Positions 9,784 through 18,022 of a stretch of 64,000 nt of DNA are shown one piece after another. The notes under the pieces were generated by a model. The model made no database searches, had not been told where the DNA came from, and saw nothing but the letters and a program-made list of their open reading frames with translations. Where the stretch lies: NCBI RefSeq assembly GCF_036567765.1, contig NZ_DATCTU010000004.1, positions 62,001 to 126,000 of the forward strand, given 5' to 3'. The DNA is from Pseudobacteroides sp. (GTDB lineage Bacteria > Bacillota > Clostridia > Acetivibrionales > DSM-2933). The position numbers and the translations under genes are program-made. How positions within the stretch are numbered: position 1 is the stretch's first letter; every line of letters starts with the position of its first letter.

Positions 9784-10164
9784 TTAAACATAATCCCCTT
9801 CCAAGTAAAAAATAACAAGGCTTGTACACTTAAGGCACAAGTATGGCAATAATTGCCTTTATTAGTCTTTTTAATTCTAATGCTCTTTTGATATACAAAC
9901 CCAAACTTATTTGCTTTATCGACAACCCTCCTTATAAAATCCTATATAGTAATATTATACAACAAATTTTTGCAACTTGCATTAAATCGTATGTTGTTAA
10001 TTTAAAAAAGTCATTTTATTTCACTAAAATTCCTTTATATATAAATAGTTGTGGCATATTTTCCAAACATCAAAAAGAGCTGTTGCAAATCAACTGACCC
10101 ATTAAAGTCGTGCAACAGCTCACTTTTTTATTGCTTTTTATTATTGCTTTTAACAGATTATATT
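9784..10164. other. Intergenic region before the type II cohesin-SLH gene
   Basis: It holds the terminator of the upstream gene (10077-10121) and probably the promoter of the 8035-9783 gene. On the minus strand a TATAAT lies at 9959-9954 with only a weak -35. The roughly 170-base leader has a Shine-Dalgarno-like AGGAGGG (9932-9926) that is not followed by a well-spaced start, and a small GGCAAT-A-ATTGCC palindrome near 9850. No gene is supported. Confidence 0.5.
10077..10121 (-). terminator. Intrinsic terminator of the type I cohesin-SLH gene
   Basis: Perfect 11-bp arms (GAGCTGTTGCA and complement) around a 23-base loop. On the minus strand the 3' arm is followed by TTTTTG. It lies about 45 bp past the stop codon at 10165. 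Confidence 0.75.
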
Positions 10165-11943
10165 TTACTTCGTTACTTCAGTCAGCCCGTTCAAGATAGT
10201 ATTATGATCAACTGTGCTTTCAATTATGTGTCCATATGCCCAATGCTTTTTGCTAAGGTCCTTGAAAGGGCTGTCCTCATCACTTTCAACAGGGCCCCTG
10301 AATGACATTCTGTTTAACATAACCAAAACCTCTGCCCTCTTTATTTTATTGTTCGGCAGGAATTTAGCATTGCTGTAACCACTGACAATATTAAGCCTGA
10401 ATGCTTCTTCCACATATTTCATGGACCAGTGCCCCAATACGTCTGAAAAATGCACTTCCAGCGGAGTAAGGTTTTCACCAAGATTTAAGTATCTTGATAT
10501 GGCAGTAGCAAGCTCTGCCCTTGTTATAAAGCTATTTGGGTTGAACAGGGATACTCCCTTTACCACTGTTCCTTTGAATATTCCTTTTTTTGAAACAGCA
10601 TTTATGTATTTTAATGCCCAATGCCCCTTTTTAACATCCTGATAAGTACCTGCTGTTTGATCGGATGTATTAAGGTCCAGCAAATTTGCAAACAATACAG
10701 CTACCTCAGCCCTTGTAATTTCCTTATCAGGCTTTATAGTGCCGTCGGGATATCCGTTCATAAACTTCTTGTGGTTGAAAGTTATGTTATCTTTCATTAT
10801 GAGAAACCTTGCTATTGACTTGTTGTCATCGTTCTTCAAAACATTGTCCTTACTGTCTATTGTGACCATTGCATTTACAATTGACATTTCAGCTGGAGGA
10901 TTTTTTACTTGAAGCTGAAATTCCACTTCACCTACTTTGCCCACTTCAAGGCTGTCTATTTCCCACTCTATGCCATTATCCTTTGGCTTACCTAATGGCT
11001 TCACAGAGCTCATTATGGGTGAAGTTCCGTCTGGAACCTGTGCACTTATAACAACATTTGATGCAGCCTTGTCCAATCTGTTAAGGTATTTGACAGTAAA
11101 CTTTATTATCTCGTTTTCCTTGTATATATTCTTGTCTGTCTTTACACTTATGGCCAGATCAGCTGGAATACCGTTTGGAATGAGATTCTTTTTCTCGCTG
11201 ACCAAAATTATAGGCGTTGCTTTTATAGCAGTGGTTGGTGTCGGTATAACCTGTGATTGAGATGGAGTATTTCTAGGAGTGCTTTGCGAAGCCGCTGCCG
11301 ATGGTGTAACTGAAGGAGTATCTGAAATTCTTGGAGTAGGTGTCCCGCTTCCAGATGGAGCAAGCTCTGTAGGAACAGGCGTTTGAGTAGCACCATTTAT
11401 GACAGTTATGGGACCATCACTGAAAGCTATGTTTACATGTACCATTTTCTTGCTTGCATCTAAAATTGAACATGAGCCCATACTAATCTTTTGAACTCTA
11501 TAAACACCTTGAACCGCATTTTTCTTTACTTTAAAGTTTAACTTAGCCATAGTACCTTCTTTTTTCAGCGGGAAGCTACCCTGGGTGGAATCACTAAATA
11601 AAAAGCTTATTTGCCCTATTCCAGTACCCGGAGTACTAAAGAACGAAAAATCAACCGGTATATCAAAGATATTACCTGCATCAATACTCACAAGTTCAAG
11701 ATTATTACTGTCGTAACTCAATTTAAAATCCATATTGTTTATCCCACCAGCTGGGATAAACAATATGTTTACAGGTATTGTAACTGCTGCCTCAGGGTCC
11801 CCCGATCCTGAGCCTATACTGATTTTTATATCTGATGCTGACGTTTCAGAAAATCCCACTAGAAGGTTTGAACCTAAGATTGATAAAATGACAGAAAACA
11901 CAAATATTTTTTTGATTAATTGTTTGAAAACAGCCCTATTCAA
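10165..11943 (-). CDS. Type I cohesin protein with SLH anchor (OlpA-like layout)
   Basis: Cell-wall protein that should bind type I dockerins, as OlpA does in C. thermocellum. Parts in order: signal peptide (about 1-36), a type I-like cohesin (about 38-185; note VTIPVNILFIP, NMDFKLSYD, FLFSDSTQG and the KKEGTMAKLNFKV strand), a Pro/Thr/Ser linker (about 186-245), a DUF11-like domain (about 258-375), and three SLH repeats plus a partial fourth. Total 592 residues. The start is TTG at 11943 with AGAGGAG about nine bases upstream; no in-frame ATG fits better. It follows the membrane cohesin gene by 70 bp, so both are probably one transcript. The coding region contains a perfect inverted repeat (listed separately). 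Confidence 0.9.
   Translation of the reverse strand: MNRAVFKQLIKKIFVFSVILSILGSNLLVGFSETSASDIKISIGSGSGDPEAAVTIPVNILFIPAGGINNMDFKLSYDSNNLELVSIDAGNIFDIPVDFSFFSTPGTGIGQISFLFSDSTQGSFPLKKEGTMAKLNFKVKKNAVQGVYRVQKISMGSCSILDASKKMVHVNIAFSDGPITVINGATQTPVPTELAPSGSGTPTPRISDTPSVTPSAAASQSTPRNTPSQSQVIPTPTTAIKATPIILVSEKKNLIPNGIPADLAISVKTDKNIYKENEIIKFTVKYLNRLDKAASNVVISAQVPDGTSPIMSSVKPLGKPKDNGIEWEIDSLEVGKVGEVEFQLQVKNPPAEMSIVNAMVTIDSKDNVLKNDDNKSIARFLIMKDNITFNHKKFMNGYPDGTIKPDKEITRAEVAVLFANLLDLNTSDQTAGTYQDVKKGHWALKYINAVSKKGIFKGTVVKGVSLFNPNSFITRAELATAISRYLNLGENLTPLEVHFSDVLGHWSMKYVEEAFRLNIVSGYSNAKFLPNNKIKRAEVLVMLNRMSFRGPVESDEDSPFKDLSKKHWAYGHIIESTVDHNTILNGLTEVTK
11731..11767. repeat. Perfect 16-bp inverted repeat inside the type I cohesin gene
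   Basis: Left arm 11731-11746 (CATATTGTTTATCCCA) and right arm 11752-11767 are exact reverse complements with a five-base loop. They encode the ILFIPAGGINNM segment of the cohesin. In mRNA this would be a very stable hairpin near codon 65. Confidence 0.9.
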
Positions 11944-11965
11944 TATTAATCGCTCCTCTCAGTTT

Positions 11966-11992
11966 GGGGAAGCAGTAATTAACCGCTTCCCC
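11966..11992. repeat. Intergenic hairpin between two cohesin genes
   Basis: Perfect 8-bp GC-rich arms (GGGGAAGC / GCTTCCCC) with an 11-base loop lie between the stop at 12014 and the ribosome site of the 10165-11943 gene. On the minus (transcribed) strand there is no U-run, so it looks more like an mRNA-stability or processing hairpin than a terminator. On the plus strand it is followed by T's. Confidence 0.6.
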
Positions 11993-12013
11993 TTTGTTTT
12001 TATTACAAAATGC

Positions 12014-12898
12014 TTATATTTTATCGTTTTTATCTGCAGAATCAGAATCATCTGTTTCAAAGTCTTGAGAGTCGCTATCTTGGTTATCTTCATTGTCACT
12101 ATAATCATCCTGGCTATCTTCATCATCAATGAAAGCATCGTCATCAGTATCGCCGGAAGATTTGTTTTTACCTGCAAACATGAATATAACAAGAAGTAAA
12201 ACAACAATAACAATAACAGCTACAAGAATAAAAACAAATATGTTACTGTTTTTTTCCTCATTTTTGGGAAGCTCAATCCCTTTCATTGTATACTTTGGCA
12301 TAGGTGCAGGGCTTGAATTGGGATTGATTTTAGAAGAATCATTTACACTGTAGTCTTTTACGATATTTCCATCCCAATCAAAAAGCAAAGTACCCTTATT
12401 TGAACCCGGCATGGTACCAAGCTCTTCGAATACTATTTCAGTAGCTGCATCTTTTATTACCTTGAAGTACAATATAGCTATGGAGCCGGTACTTTCAGGC
12501 TTATTGCTTTTTTTGTAAGACCCCATATCTATGTAGGACCTGCCAAAGTTTAATATTCCTGCTGAAATCACATTAGCCGCGGCAGGAAACAATGAATAGC
12601 TTTCGTTTCTGATTAATTCACCATTGTTAGGACATGATGCATCCCCAAAATTATCAGACCCATCTTCGGATATTACTTTCAGTACTTCCTGATTGTATCT
12701 CATGTTTACTTGGAATCCATTGAGGTTTTTAATATTATTGACCTTAACAGTAGCTTTTATGACATCCCCAACCTTAGCCTCTGTTTTGTCAAGCTCGATA
12801 CCAATACTCGGAAGTGAATCTGCAAAAACAGATGTTACAGATAAACTGGTAAAAACTAATACTAATGCCAAGACCAACAGAATTCGACTTTTCTTCAT
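12014..12898 (-). CDS. Membrane-anchored type II cohesin protein with acidic tail
   Basis: Single cohesin held at the membrane rather than the wall. Signal peptide about 1-26; type II-like cohesin about 28-190 (LNGFQVNMRYN, LNFGRSYIDMGSY, GTLLFDWDGNIV); a short Pro-containing linker; one strong transmembrane helix about 221-245; then a 48-residue tail made almost wholly of Asp, Ser, Glu and Asn, predicted to face the cytoplasm. There is no SLH repeat, sortase motif or dockerin. The ATG has AAAAGGGGATG upstream. It is the first gene of the cohesin pair and has its own promoter and a structured leader of about 195 bases. The tail's role is unknown; an alternative topology with the tail outside is possible if the signal is retained. 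Confidence 0.87.
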   Translation of the reverse strand: MKKSRILLVLALVLVFTSLSVTSVFADSLPSIGIELDKTEAKVGDVIKATVKVNNIKNLNGFQVNMRYNQEVLKVISEDGSDNFGDASCPNNGELIRNESYSLFPAAANVISAGILNFGRSYIDMGSYKKSNKPESTGSIAILYFKVIKDAATEIVFEELGTMPGSNKGTLLFDWDGNIVKDYSVNDSSKINPNSSPAPMPKYTMKGIELPKNEEKNSNIFVFILVAVIVIVVLLLVIFMFAGKNKSSGDTDDDAFIDDEDSQDDYSDNEDNQDSDSQDFETDDSDSADKNDKI

Positions 12899-13094
12899 AT
12901 GACATCCCCTTTTGAAAAATTATTTTACTATATGGTAATGCACTTTTAGATTGCCGGCACAAAGTTGTAAACCATCGCCGACCACCAAGCCTGATGCTTG
13001 TCTTATTTTGGGTGATAGAAAGAAATGATAGGTATAAAATGGAATAACTTGCAAGCATCTTTACATATTAATGTTTAAAGTCCATTGTCCATAT
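12899..13094 (-). promoter_or_regulatory. Long structured 5' leader of the membrane cohesin gene
   Basis: From the predicted start near 13094 to the ATG at 12898 the leader is about 195 bases. It can form GTCGGC/GCCGGC (12982-12977 with 12958-12953) and a CAAGC-ATCAG-GCTTG hairpin (13000-12986). The segment 13000-12993 can instead pair, 8 of 8, with 13059-13052, so the two structures exclude each other. I do not recognise a known riboswitch family. Regulation by this leader is inference from the pairing pattern. Confidence 0.4.
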
Positions 13095-13100
13095 ATTATG

Positions 13101-13129
13101 ATTATACCTCGAAAAAAGGAAAGTCGCAA
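13101..13129 (-). promoter_or_regulatory. SigA-type promoter of the membrane cohesin gene
   Basis: On the minus strand TTGCGA (13129-13124) and TATAAT (13106-13101) are separated by 17 bases. The -10 is perfect. It points toward the gene at 12898 and implies the long leader. Confidence 0.6.
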
Positions 13130-13249
13130 TTTAAATATTAATAAATATGGTATATTAGAAATAAGCATTATATTGATAAGTATATATTACTTGTTGATGT
13201 GTTAGTATTAATTAGTTATAATTACTTTAAAAGAAGAAAAGGAGCGGAC

Positions 13250-13423
13250 ATGTTTCAAGTTCTGTATCAGTTATTCTTAAGCAAAACCAAATCAGAAAAA
13301 GGCAAAGGCGGCACAAACAAAAAAAACTGCCGATTTTGTAACAAAAAGTTTCCTGCGGGTTACAAGTACTGTCCATATTGCGGTACCCGGCAGGATCAAC
13401 AACCTTATAAAGCTAAGGATTAA
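13250..13423 (+). CDS. Small zinc-ribbon protein
   Basis: A 57-residue protein whose C-terminal half is a zinc ribbon, CRFC-x11-CPYCG, as in small DUF-type zinc-ribbon proteins. The N-terminus is a short hydrophobic/basic stretch. The start is ATG at 13250 with AAAGGAG seven bases upstream; longer in-frame starts lack a ribosome site. It is divergent from the membrane cohesin gene. Function unknown; the metal site suggests a nucleic-acid or protein-binding adaptor. Confidence 0.7.
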   Translation: MFQVLYQLFLSKTKSEKGKGGTNKKNCRFCNKKFPAGYKYCPYCGTRQDQQPYKAKD

Positions 13424-13448
13424 GAAATAATGGGAGGATGCAATCGGT

Positions 13449-13817
13449 TTGAAGATTTTTAGGCTTAATATATATAACAGAATATTAATTATATTACTGC
13501 TAATTTTATTCAATATTAATGCCCTGTTTCTTCCTTTCAACCTTGACATCTTAAACCAAGCACCCAGCACAAATGACGTTATATTATCGCTTACTCATAA
13601 TGTTAGCTTTCTACCGGTAAGTGATACTAAAAAGCCGGCTTTTAAGCATCTATCATCCAATCCTTTCTTTACATGCATTCCTTTTGCCTTCTTTATCTAT
13701 GTCCCGCAATTACATTCTGAAAAAAGGAACCCCTTCAATTTCCGTCAAAAGATAGAAAGAATGCTTTCCGATTATTTTCACGGTACCAAGTACAAGCATA
13801 TAACCTCTAAAATATAA
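13449..13817 (+). CDS. Hypothetical small membrane-anchored or secreted protein
   Basis: A 122-residue frame starting at TTG 13449, with GGGAGG 12 bases upstream, which is a long spacing. The N-terminus has a clear hydrophobic helix (about residues 9-29) after basic residues, fitting a signal or anchor; the rest has no motif I recognise. It lies 25 bp after the zinc-ribbon gene on the same strand and before the 43-residue membrane protein. Coding status is plausible, not certain. Confidence 0.45.
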   Translation: MKIFRLNIYNRILIILLLILFNINALFLPFNLDILNQAPSTNDVILSLTHNVSFLPVSDTKKPAFKHLSSNPFFTCIPFAFFIYVPQLHSEKRNPFNFRQKIERMLSDYFHGTKYKHITSKI

Positions 13818-13875
13818 GTACACTAAGTTAATAGATTAATTTTACTATTAGTCTATGTGTATTGGAGGTGATAAG

Positions 13876-14007
13876 ATGGATATAACAGTTATAGTTGTAA
13901 TTGTACTTGTTGTAGTTTTTTTGGTTGGCGGAACTATAATCGGTCACTATGCCAATAAGATTAGTGAAAAAGATGCTGAGTCCATGAATAAAAATAAAAA
14001 AGAATAA
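13876..14007 (+). CDS. 43-residue single-helix membrane protein
   Basis: A very short gene with a strong ribosome site (TTGGAGG, seven bases before ATG 13876). The product is Met-Asp, then a Val/Ile-rich transmembrane helix (about residues 4-23), then a charged tail ending in Lys-Lys-Glu. The clean start signal and sharply two-part composition argue that it is real. Function unknown; such proteins often modulate a larger membrane partner. Confidence 0.65.
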   Translation: MDITVIVVIVLVVVFLVGGTIIGHYANKISEKDAESMNKNKKE

Positions 14008-14056
14008 TAAATTAAAAGTGATAAATGCTAGATTATTGACATTTTAATATAAATAA

Positions 14057-14101
14057 AGGGTAGGCAATTGTTAATAATAATACCAACAATATGCCTGCCC
14101 T
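14057..14101 (+). repeat. Hairpin before the YitT-type gene
   Basis: AGGGTAGGCA-(A)TTGTT at 14057-14072 pairs with AACAA(TA)TGCCTGCCCT at 14084-14101 with one bulge and a G-U pair. It lies 50 bp after the small membrane protein and 30 bp before the YitT-type start. There is no U-run, so it may be a leader structure rather than a terminator. Confidence 0.5.
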
Positions 14102-14130
14102 ATCCCAAATCACCCAAAGGAGGTCAATTA

Positions 14131-14988
14131 ATGACAAAAAAAAAGCGAGTTTTACGATTAATCCAAAAATACATCTTTTTACTTCTAGGTTCAACTTTAG
14201 CTGCAGCTGGATTGGAATTCTTTTTGATACCAAATAAAATTATTGACGGCGGAATTGTAGGTATATCAATTATATCCAGCTATTTATCCGGGATACCTCT
14301 TGGGTTGTTTACTTTTTTCTTAAATATACCTTTTCTTATATTTGGTTATAAGCAAATCGGCAAGTCTTTTGTGATATCATCAATTTTTTCCATAACTTGT
14401 TTTTCCTTTTTTTTATCAATATTCCATCCTATTCCAAGTTTAACCGACGATATTTTGTTGGCAACGGTATTCGGGGGGATTATTCTGGGAGTGGGTGTCG
14501 GACTAATCATTCGCTTTGGGGGATCATTGGATGGAACCGAAATAATTGCTATTGTTTTAAATAGACGGACTATATTATCTGTTGGTCAAATTGTCATGTT
14601 TTTTAACATATTTATTTTAAGCAGTGCAGGTTTGGTTTTTGGATGGGACAGGGCTATGTATTCAATACTGGCATATTTTATAGCTTATAAAGCTATAGAT
14701 ATCATCATTGAAGGAATAGACGAAGCAAAGGCAGCAATGATTATCTCCGACTATACCGATGAAATTGCAGAATCCATTATGGCCAGACTGGGAAGAGGTG
14801 TTACCTTCCTAGAAGGAAAAGGAGCTTATGAGGAACAGCAGAAAAACATAATTTATTCTGTAGTTACACGTTTGGAAATAGCAAAGCTAATGGCTATTAT
14901 TAATGATAAAGACGAAAACGCTTTCGTAACTATACATGATGTATCTGATGTTATGGGGGGAAAGAACAAAAAGAGAGCAATCCACTAG
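14131..14988 (+). CDS. YitT family membrane protein (DUF2179 C-terminus)
   Basis: Integral membrane protein of about 285 residues. The N-terminal two-thirds has five to six hydrophobic segments with the family's IPNKIIDGGIVGIS and GGSLDGTEIIA motifs. The C-terminal soluble DUF2179 domain (about residues 205-275) includes GRGVTFLEGKGAY and VTRLEIAKL. Start ATG 14131 has AAAGGAGG seven bases upstream; the longer frame lacks a site. Family members are widespread in Firmicutes and of uncertain, probably transport-related function. It ends at a terminator shared with the convergent UPF0182 gene. Confidence 0.9.
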   Translation: MTKKKRVLRLIQKYIFLLLGSTLAAAGLEFFLIPNKIIDGGIVGISIISSYLSGIPLGLFTFFLNIPFLIFGYKQIGKSFVISSIFSITCFSFFLSIFHPIPSLTDDILLATVFGGIILGVGVGLIIRFGGSLDGTEIIAIVLNRRTILSVGQIVMFFNIFILSSAGLVFGWDRAMYSILAYFIAYKAIDIIIEGIDEAKAAMIISDYTDEIAESIMARLGRGVTFLEGKGAYEEQQKNIIYSVVTRLEIAKLMAIINDKDENAFVTIHDVSDVMGGKNKKRAIH

Positions 14989-15054
14989 CAATATAATTTT
15001 GCATAAAATTTAATGTTGTCATGTAGAATTATATTGTAGAATAAATCATAATTT

Positions 15055-15109
15055 TTAAGGGGCTGTAGCACTAGTGGTTAAATAACCGCATGTACACACA
15101 GCCCCTTAA
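15055..15109. terminator. Bidirectional terminator-like hairpin
   Basis: Perfect 12-bp arms TTAAGGGGCTGT / ACAGCCCCTTAA (15055-15066, 15098-15109) with an inner GTGGTTA...TAACCGC stem. It sits between the convergent genes ending at 14988 and 15125. U-runs are weak on both strands. Confidence 0.6.
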
Positions 15110-15124
15110 TGTGTTTACAGGATA

Positions 15125-17914
15125 TTACCTTAAGTCTTCCATGAGCTTATCGAGTTCATCCATTTGCTTCCTCAAAGCATCATACTTCGATAGAATCTGG
15201 TCTATTACCTGCTGTTTATCTCCTGTATTACCATTTTGTGAGGGGTTCTTGGCAGTATCCGTCCCAGGCTCCACGTTATCTGCAGGTGGTATCTCCTTAC
15301 CATCCACCACAGGGCTTGGATTTGCGGAAAACATATTATTAAGTGCACTCTTTAAATCGGTGCCGATTCCATACCTGAATTCGTTTCCTTCCTGATATCC
15401 GGTTATAATCCTTCTTACCTCAGGTATTGCATTACCTGTGGACCTTATATATATAGGCTCAACATAAAGTATGCTGTTCTCTATAGGTATGACCAGGAGA
15501 TTTCCCTTAAATACAGCACTTCCGCTTTGACTCCATAGAGTTATGTCCTTTGAGATAGAGTCAATCTGATTAATCTTTACCTCAACCTGATATGGACCGA
15601 ATATATTCTGTGCCTCATTAGGGAATGTAAACTGTATTAGGTGCCCATAGTTTTCCATTGAATTTCTTACAGAGAGCCACGAGCCTAGATTATGCCTTTC
15701 GCCTGATGGTGTAAACGGCCTCATCAGTATAAGCTCTTCTTTTTTACCGAATTTACCCGGAAGCTTTATCATATTATAGTAAGGTTCAAGAATTTCCTCA
15801 CCTGATTCTTTGTCAGGAATTGATGCCAATTTCCATAAGTCCTGACCTCCGTAGAAGTTGGTTATATTTTGATCGCTGTCAGGCTTTATATGGTATTTCT
15901 TTAACACCTCGGTCTGAAGCTTAAAGAGATATTCTGGATATCTCATATGATTTTTAAGGAATTCCGGAAGCTTATCGATGGTGTTAAAAATACCTGGATA
16001 TATCTTGTTGTATACCTTTATCATAGGATCATTATTATCGATTATATAATAATCCGTTGCACCTGTATAGGCATCGATAATTATTTTAACCGAGTTTCTT
16101 ATATAGTTAAATCCTCCGAAATCCTGGGAATACGGAAATAGATTGGTGGTTGTATATGCATCCAAAATCCATTTGAGCTTTCCGTCATCCGTCAGCAGTA
16201 TATAAGGGTCATTGTCTACCTTTAAAAACGGTACCGCCTTTTGTGCCCTATCCACTACCTGCCTGTTCAAAAGAATCTTTGAATTTGATGTTATATTGCT
16301 GGAAACAAGGAAGTTGTAATCATGGTATTTAAGTGCAAAAAGCACCTTGTTAAAAAATCCGAGTTTAATTCCGCCGCCGTTTACAGTGTCGTAACTTACC
16401 TCGGTTTTTCCATCATAATCTGTTTCCTTCAGCTTGCCTTCCGAGGCAGGATTAACAACAACATAGTCCTTTGTGAGTTCTCCAAAGTAAATTCTAGGTT
16501 CTTTTATTTTAAGCTCGGTTTCCTCATTCTGAAGTCCGCTGATTATGAATTCAGACTGACCTTCTCTGGTGAACCTGTTAATTGGGTTCATTACAATACC
16601 ATAACCATGAGTGTATTTAAACATCATATTGGTATATGACTTTGACTGAAGCAAATCCTTGTTGATTTCCCTGGCGGATATAAAAACGGGTGTCTCCTTG
16701 CCGTTTATATTGTAGTTGATTATGTCTCCTTCATGGAAGCTGTAGAAGTTTGTTAATCCCTGAAGCTGTTTGTTGCTGTCAAGGGTTGCTTTATAGTCCA
16801 CAACTCTTATGTTGTCTACGGTTTCCTTGTTCCTTTCAATTATTTCAGGCTTTAAGGGCTCAAGGTTAAAAGGATAGCTTTCAATATTATCAATATTATA
16901 TGCTTTTCTTGTCATAGTCATATTGTTTTTAAGGTAATTTCCTTCTGCCTGTATCTCATCAGGCTTTACATAGGCAATCTGGGTTATTGCTGCTATGATG
17001 CTAACCACAATCCAGACAGCCGGATATACTGCTATAGAAAACCCCGCTATCCTAAGTTTGCCACGCCAAACAGAAACAAATGTCACAGCCACAATCGCAA
17101 GAAGCAAAAACGGTGCAACGGTAAAGTAAAGCTTCCAGATATTATTTGCGATGTATCCTGCTCCTAATAAAGATCCTACGCCTCTTACATTTGCAAAACT
17201 TCCAAAAAGAAGCCCTTCTTTTTCAAATGTATAGGAGACTGCTTTTATAAGGAAAAAGATTGCAATGTTTATTATATTGTGTCTTACAAGGCTTTTAAAC
17301 TTCAGGTCCTCAATGTTGATATTCTTATAAACCGTAACAAGTGAAATGAGATAATATGCTGCGGTATAAAAAATCACAAAAATCCATAGATAAGATACAA
17401 AATCATAAAGAGAAATGAGAAACGGCCTCTGAAAAACATAATACCCAACATCTTTACTAAAAAGCGGGTCTTTTAGGTTAAAAACCTCTGAATTAAAAAA
17501 TGTCATAGCCTTCTGATAGAAGAAGTCTCTTGTCATAAATGCCCCTAAGAGAGCGATTAGAGCGGCTATGGATAAATTCGGAAACTTGATATTACTTTCT
17601 GTACCATTTTTCTTTAAAAATTTTATTAATATTTTTTTAGTGAAAACATTGGTTATACTAATAGCAGCAAAAATCAATATAAACGAAAATGCTCCGAAAA
17701 TCAATTTGTATTGAATGTTCTTGATATAGATGCTTGAAAGCTTTTTTCCTATCTCGTTTAACTGGATAATATCAAGATAAATGCCGGCAGCTACAACCAG
17801 CCCTAATATTACAGCAAAAATAGCAATAGCTCCAATTACCTTTCCTTTGATCTTTTTTGCTACATTCCTGATTTCGTTCCTGTCATAAAAATTATTAAAC
17901 TCATTAATATCCAT
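15125..17914 (-). CDS. UPF0182 family membrane protein
   Basis: Large membrane protein of the UPF0182 (COG1615) family, about 929 residues. The first 310 residues carry roughly seven transmembrane helices; the rest is a long extracellular domain with family motifs such as GGFNYIRNSVK and MRPFTPSGERHNL. The C-terminus adds a Pro/Gly/Asn linker and a short coiled segment (about 895-929). Start: ATG 17914 with GGAGGT ten bases upstream; an ATG at 17950 has no ribosome site. Function of the family is unknown. It is last in the smc-ftsY-amidase direction, separated from the amidase gene by 108 bp. Confidence 0.92.
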   Translation of the reverse strand: MDINEFNNFYDRNEIRNVAKKIKGKVIGAIAIFAVILGLVVAAGIYLDIIQLNEIGKKLSSIYIKNIQYKLIFGAFSFILIFAAISITNVFTKKILIKFLKKNGTESNIKFPNLSIAALIALLGAFMTRDFFYQKAMTFFNSEVFNLKDPLFSKDVGYYVFQRPFLISLYDFVSYLWIFVIFYTAAYYLISLVTVYKNINIEDLKFKSLVRHNIINIAIFFLIKAVSYTFEKEGLLFGSFANVRGVGSLLGAGYIANNIWKLYFTVAPFLLLAIVAVTFVSVWRGKLRIAGFSIAVYPAVWIVVSIIAAITQIAYVKPDEIQAEGNYLKNNMTMTRKAYNIDNIESYPFNLEPLKPEIIERNKETVDNIRVVDYKATLDSNKQLQGLTNFYSFHEGDIINYNINGKETPVFISAREINKDLLQSKSYTNMMFKYTHGYGIVMNPINRFTREGQSEFIISGLQNEETELKIKEPRIYFGELTKDYVVVNPASEGKLKETDYDGKTEVSYDTVNGGGIKLGFFNKVLFALKYHDYNFLVSSNITSNSKILLNRQVVDRAQKAVPFLKVDNDPYILLTDDGKLKWILDAYTTTNLFPYSQDFGGFNYIRNSVKIIIDAYTGATDYYIIDNNDPMIKVYNKIYPGIFNTIDKLPEFLKNHMRYPEYLFKLQTEVLKKYHIKPDSDQNITNFYGGQDLWKLASIPDKESGEEILEPYYNMIKLPGKFGKKEELILMRPFTPSGERHNLGSWLSVRNSMENYGHLIQFTFPNEAQNIFGPYQVEVKINQIDSISKDITLWSQSGSAVFKGNLLVIPIENSILYVEPIYIRSTGNAIPEVRRIITGYQEGNEFRYGIGTDLKSALNNMFSANPSPVVDGKEIPPADNVEPGTDTAKNPSQNGNTGDKQQVIDQILSKYDALRKQMDELDKLMEDLR

Positions 17915-18022
17915 GCCAACTACGACCTCCTTTTTTGAATTTCCCGGCATTAATTGTTTTATGTGCTGCTAATCCTATTCCTATTCGCCCATTGCCTTAA
18001 TTATTAGCTTTTTCTTCCTGCT

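Noticed and set aside
9840..9935. Leader peptide before the type II cohesin-SLH gene
   Set aside because: The AGGAGGG is only one base from a TTG, too close for initiation, and no ATG follows in frame.
12938..13020. Possible c-di-GMP or fluoride riboswitch
   Set aside because: The characteristic core motifs of these classes are missing; only short look-alike stretches such as GGCGATGG were found. Kept as an unnamed structured leader.
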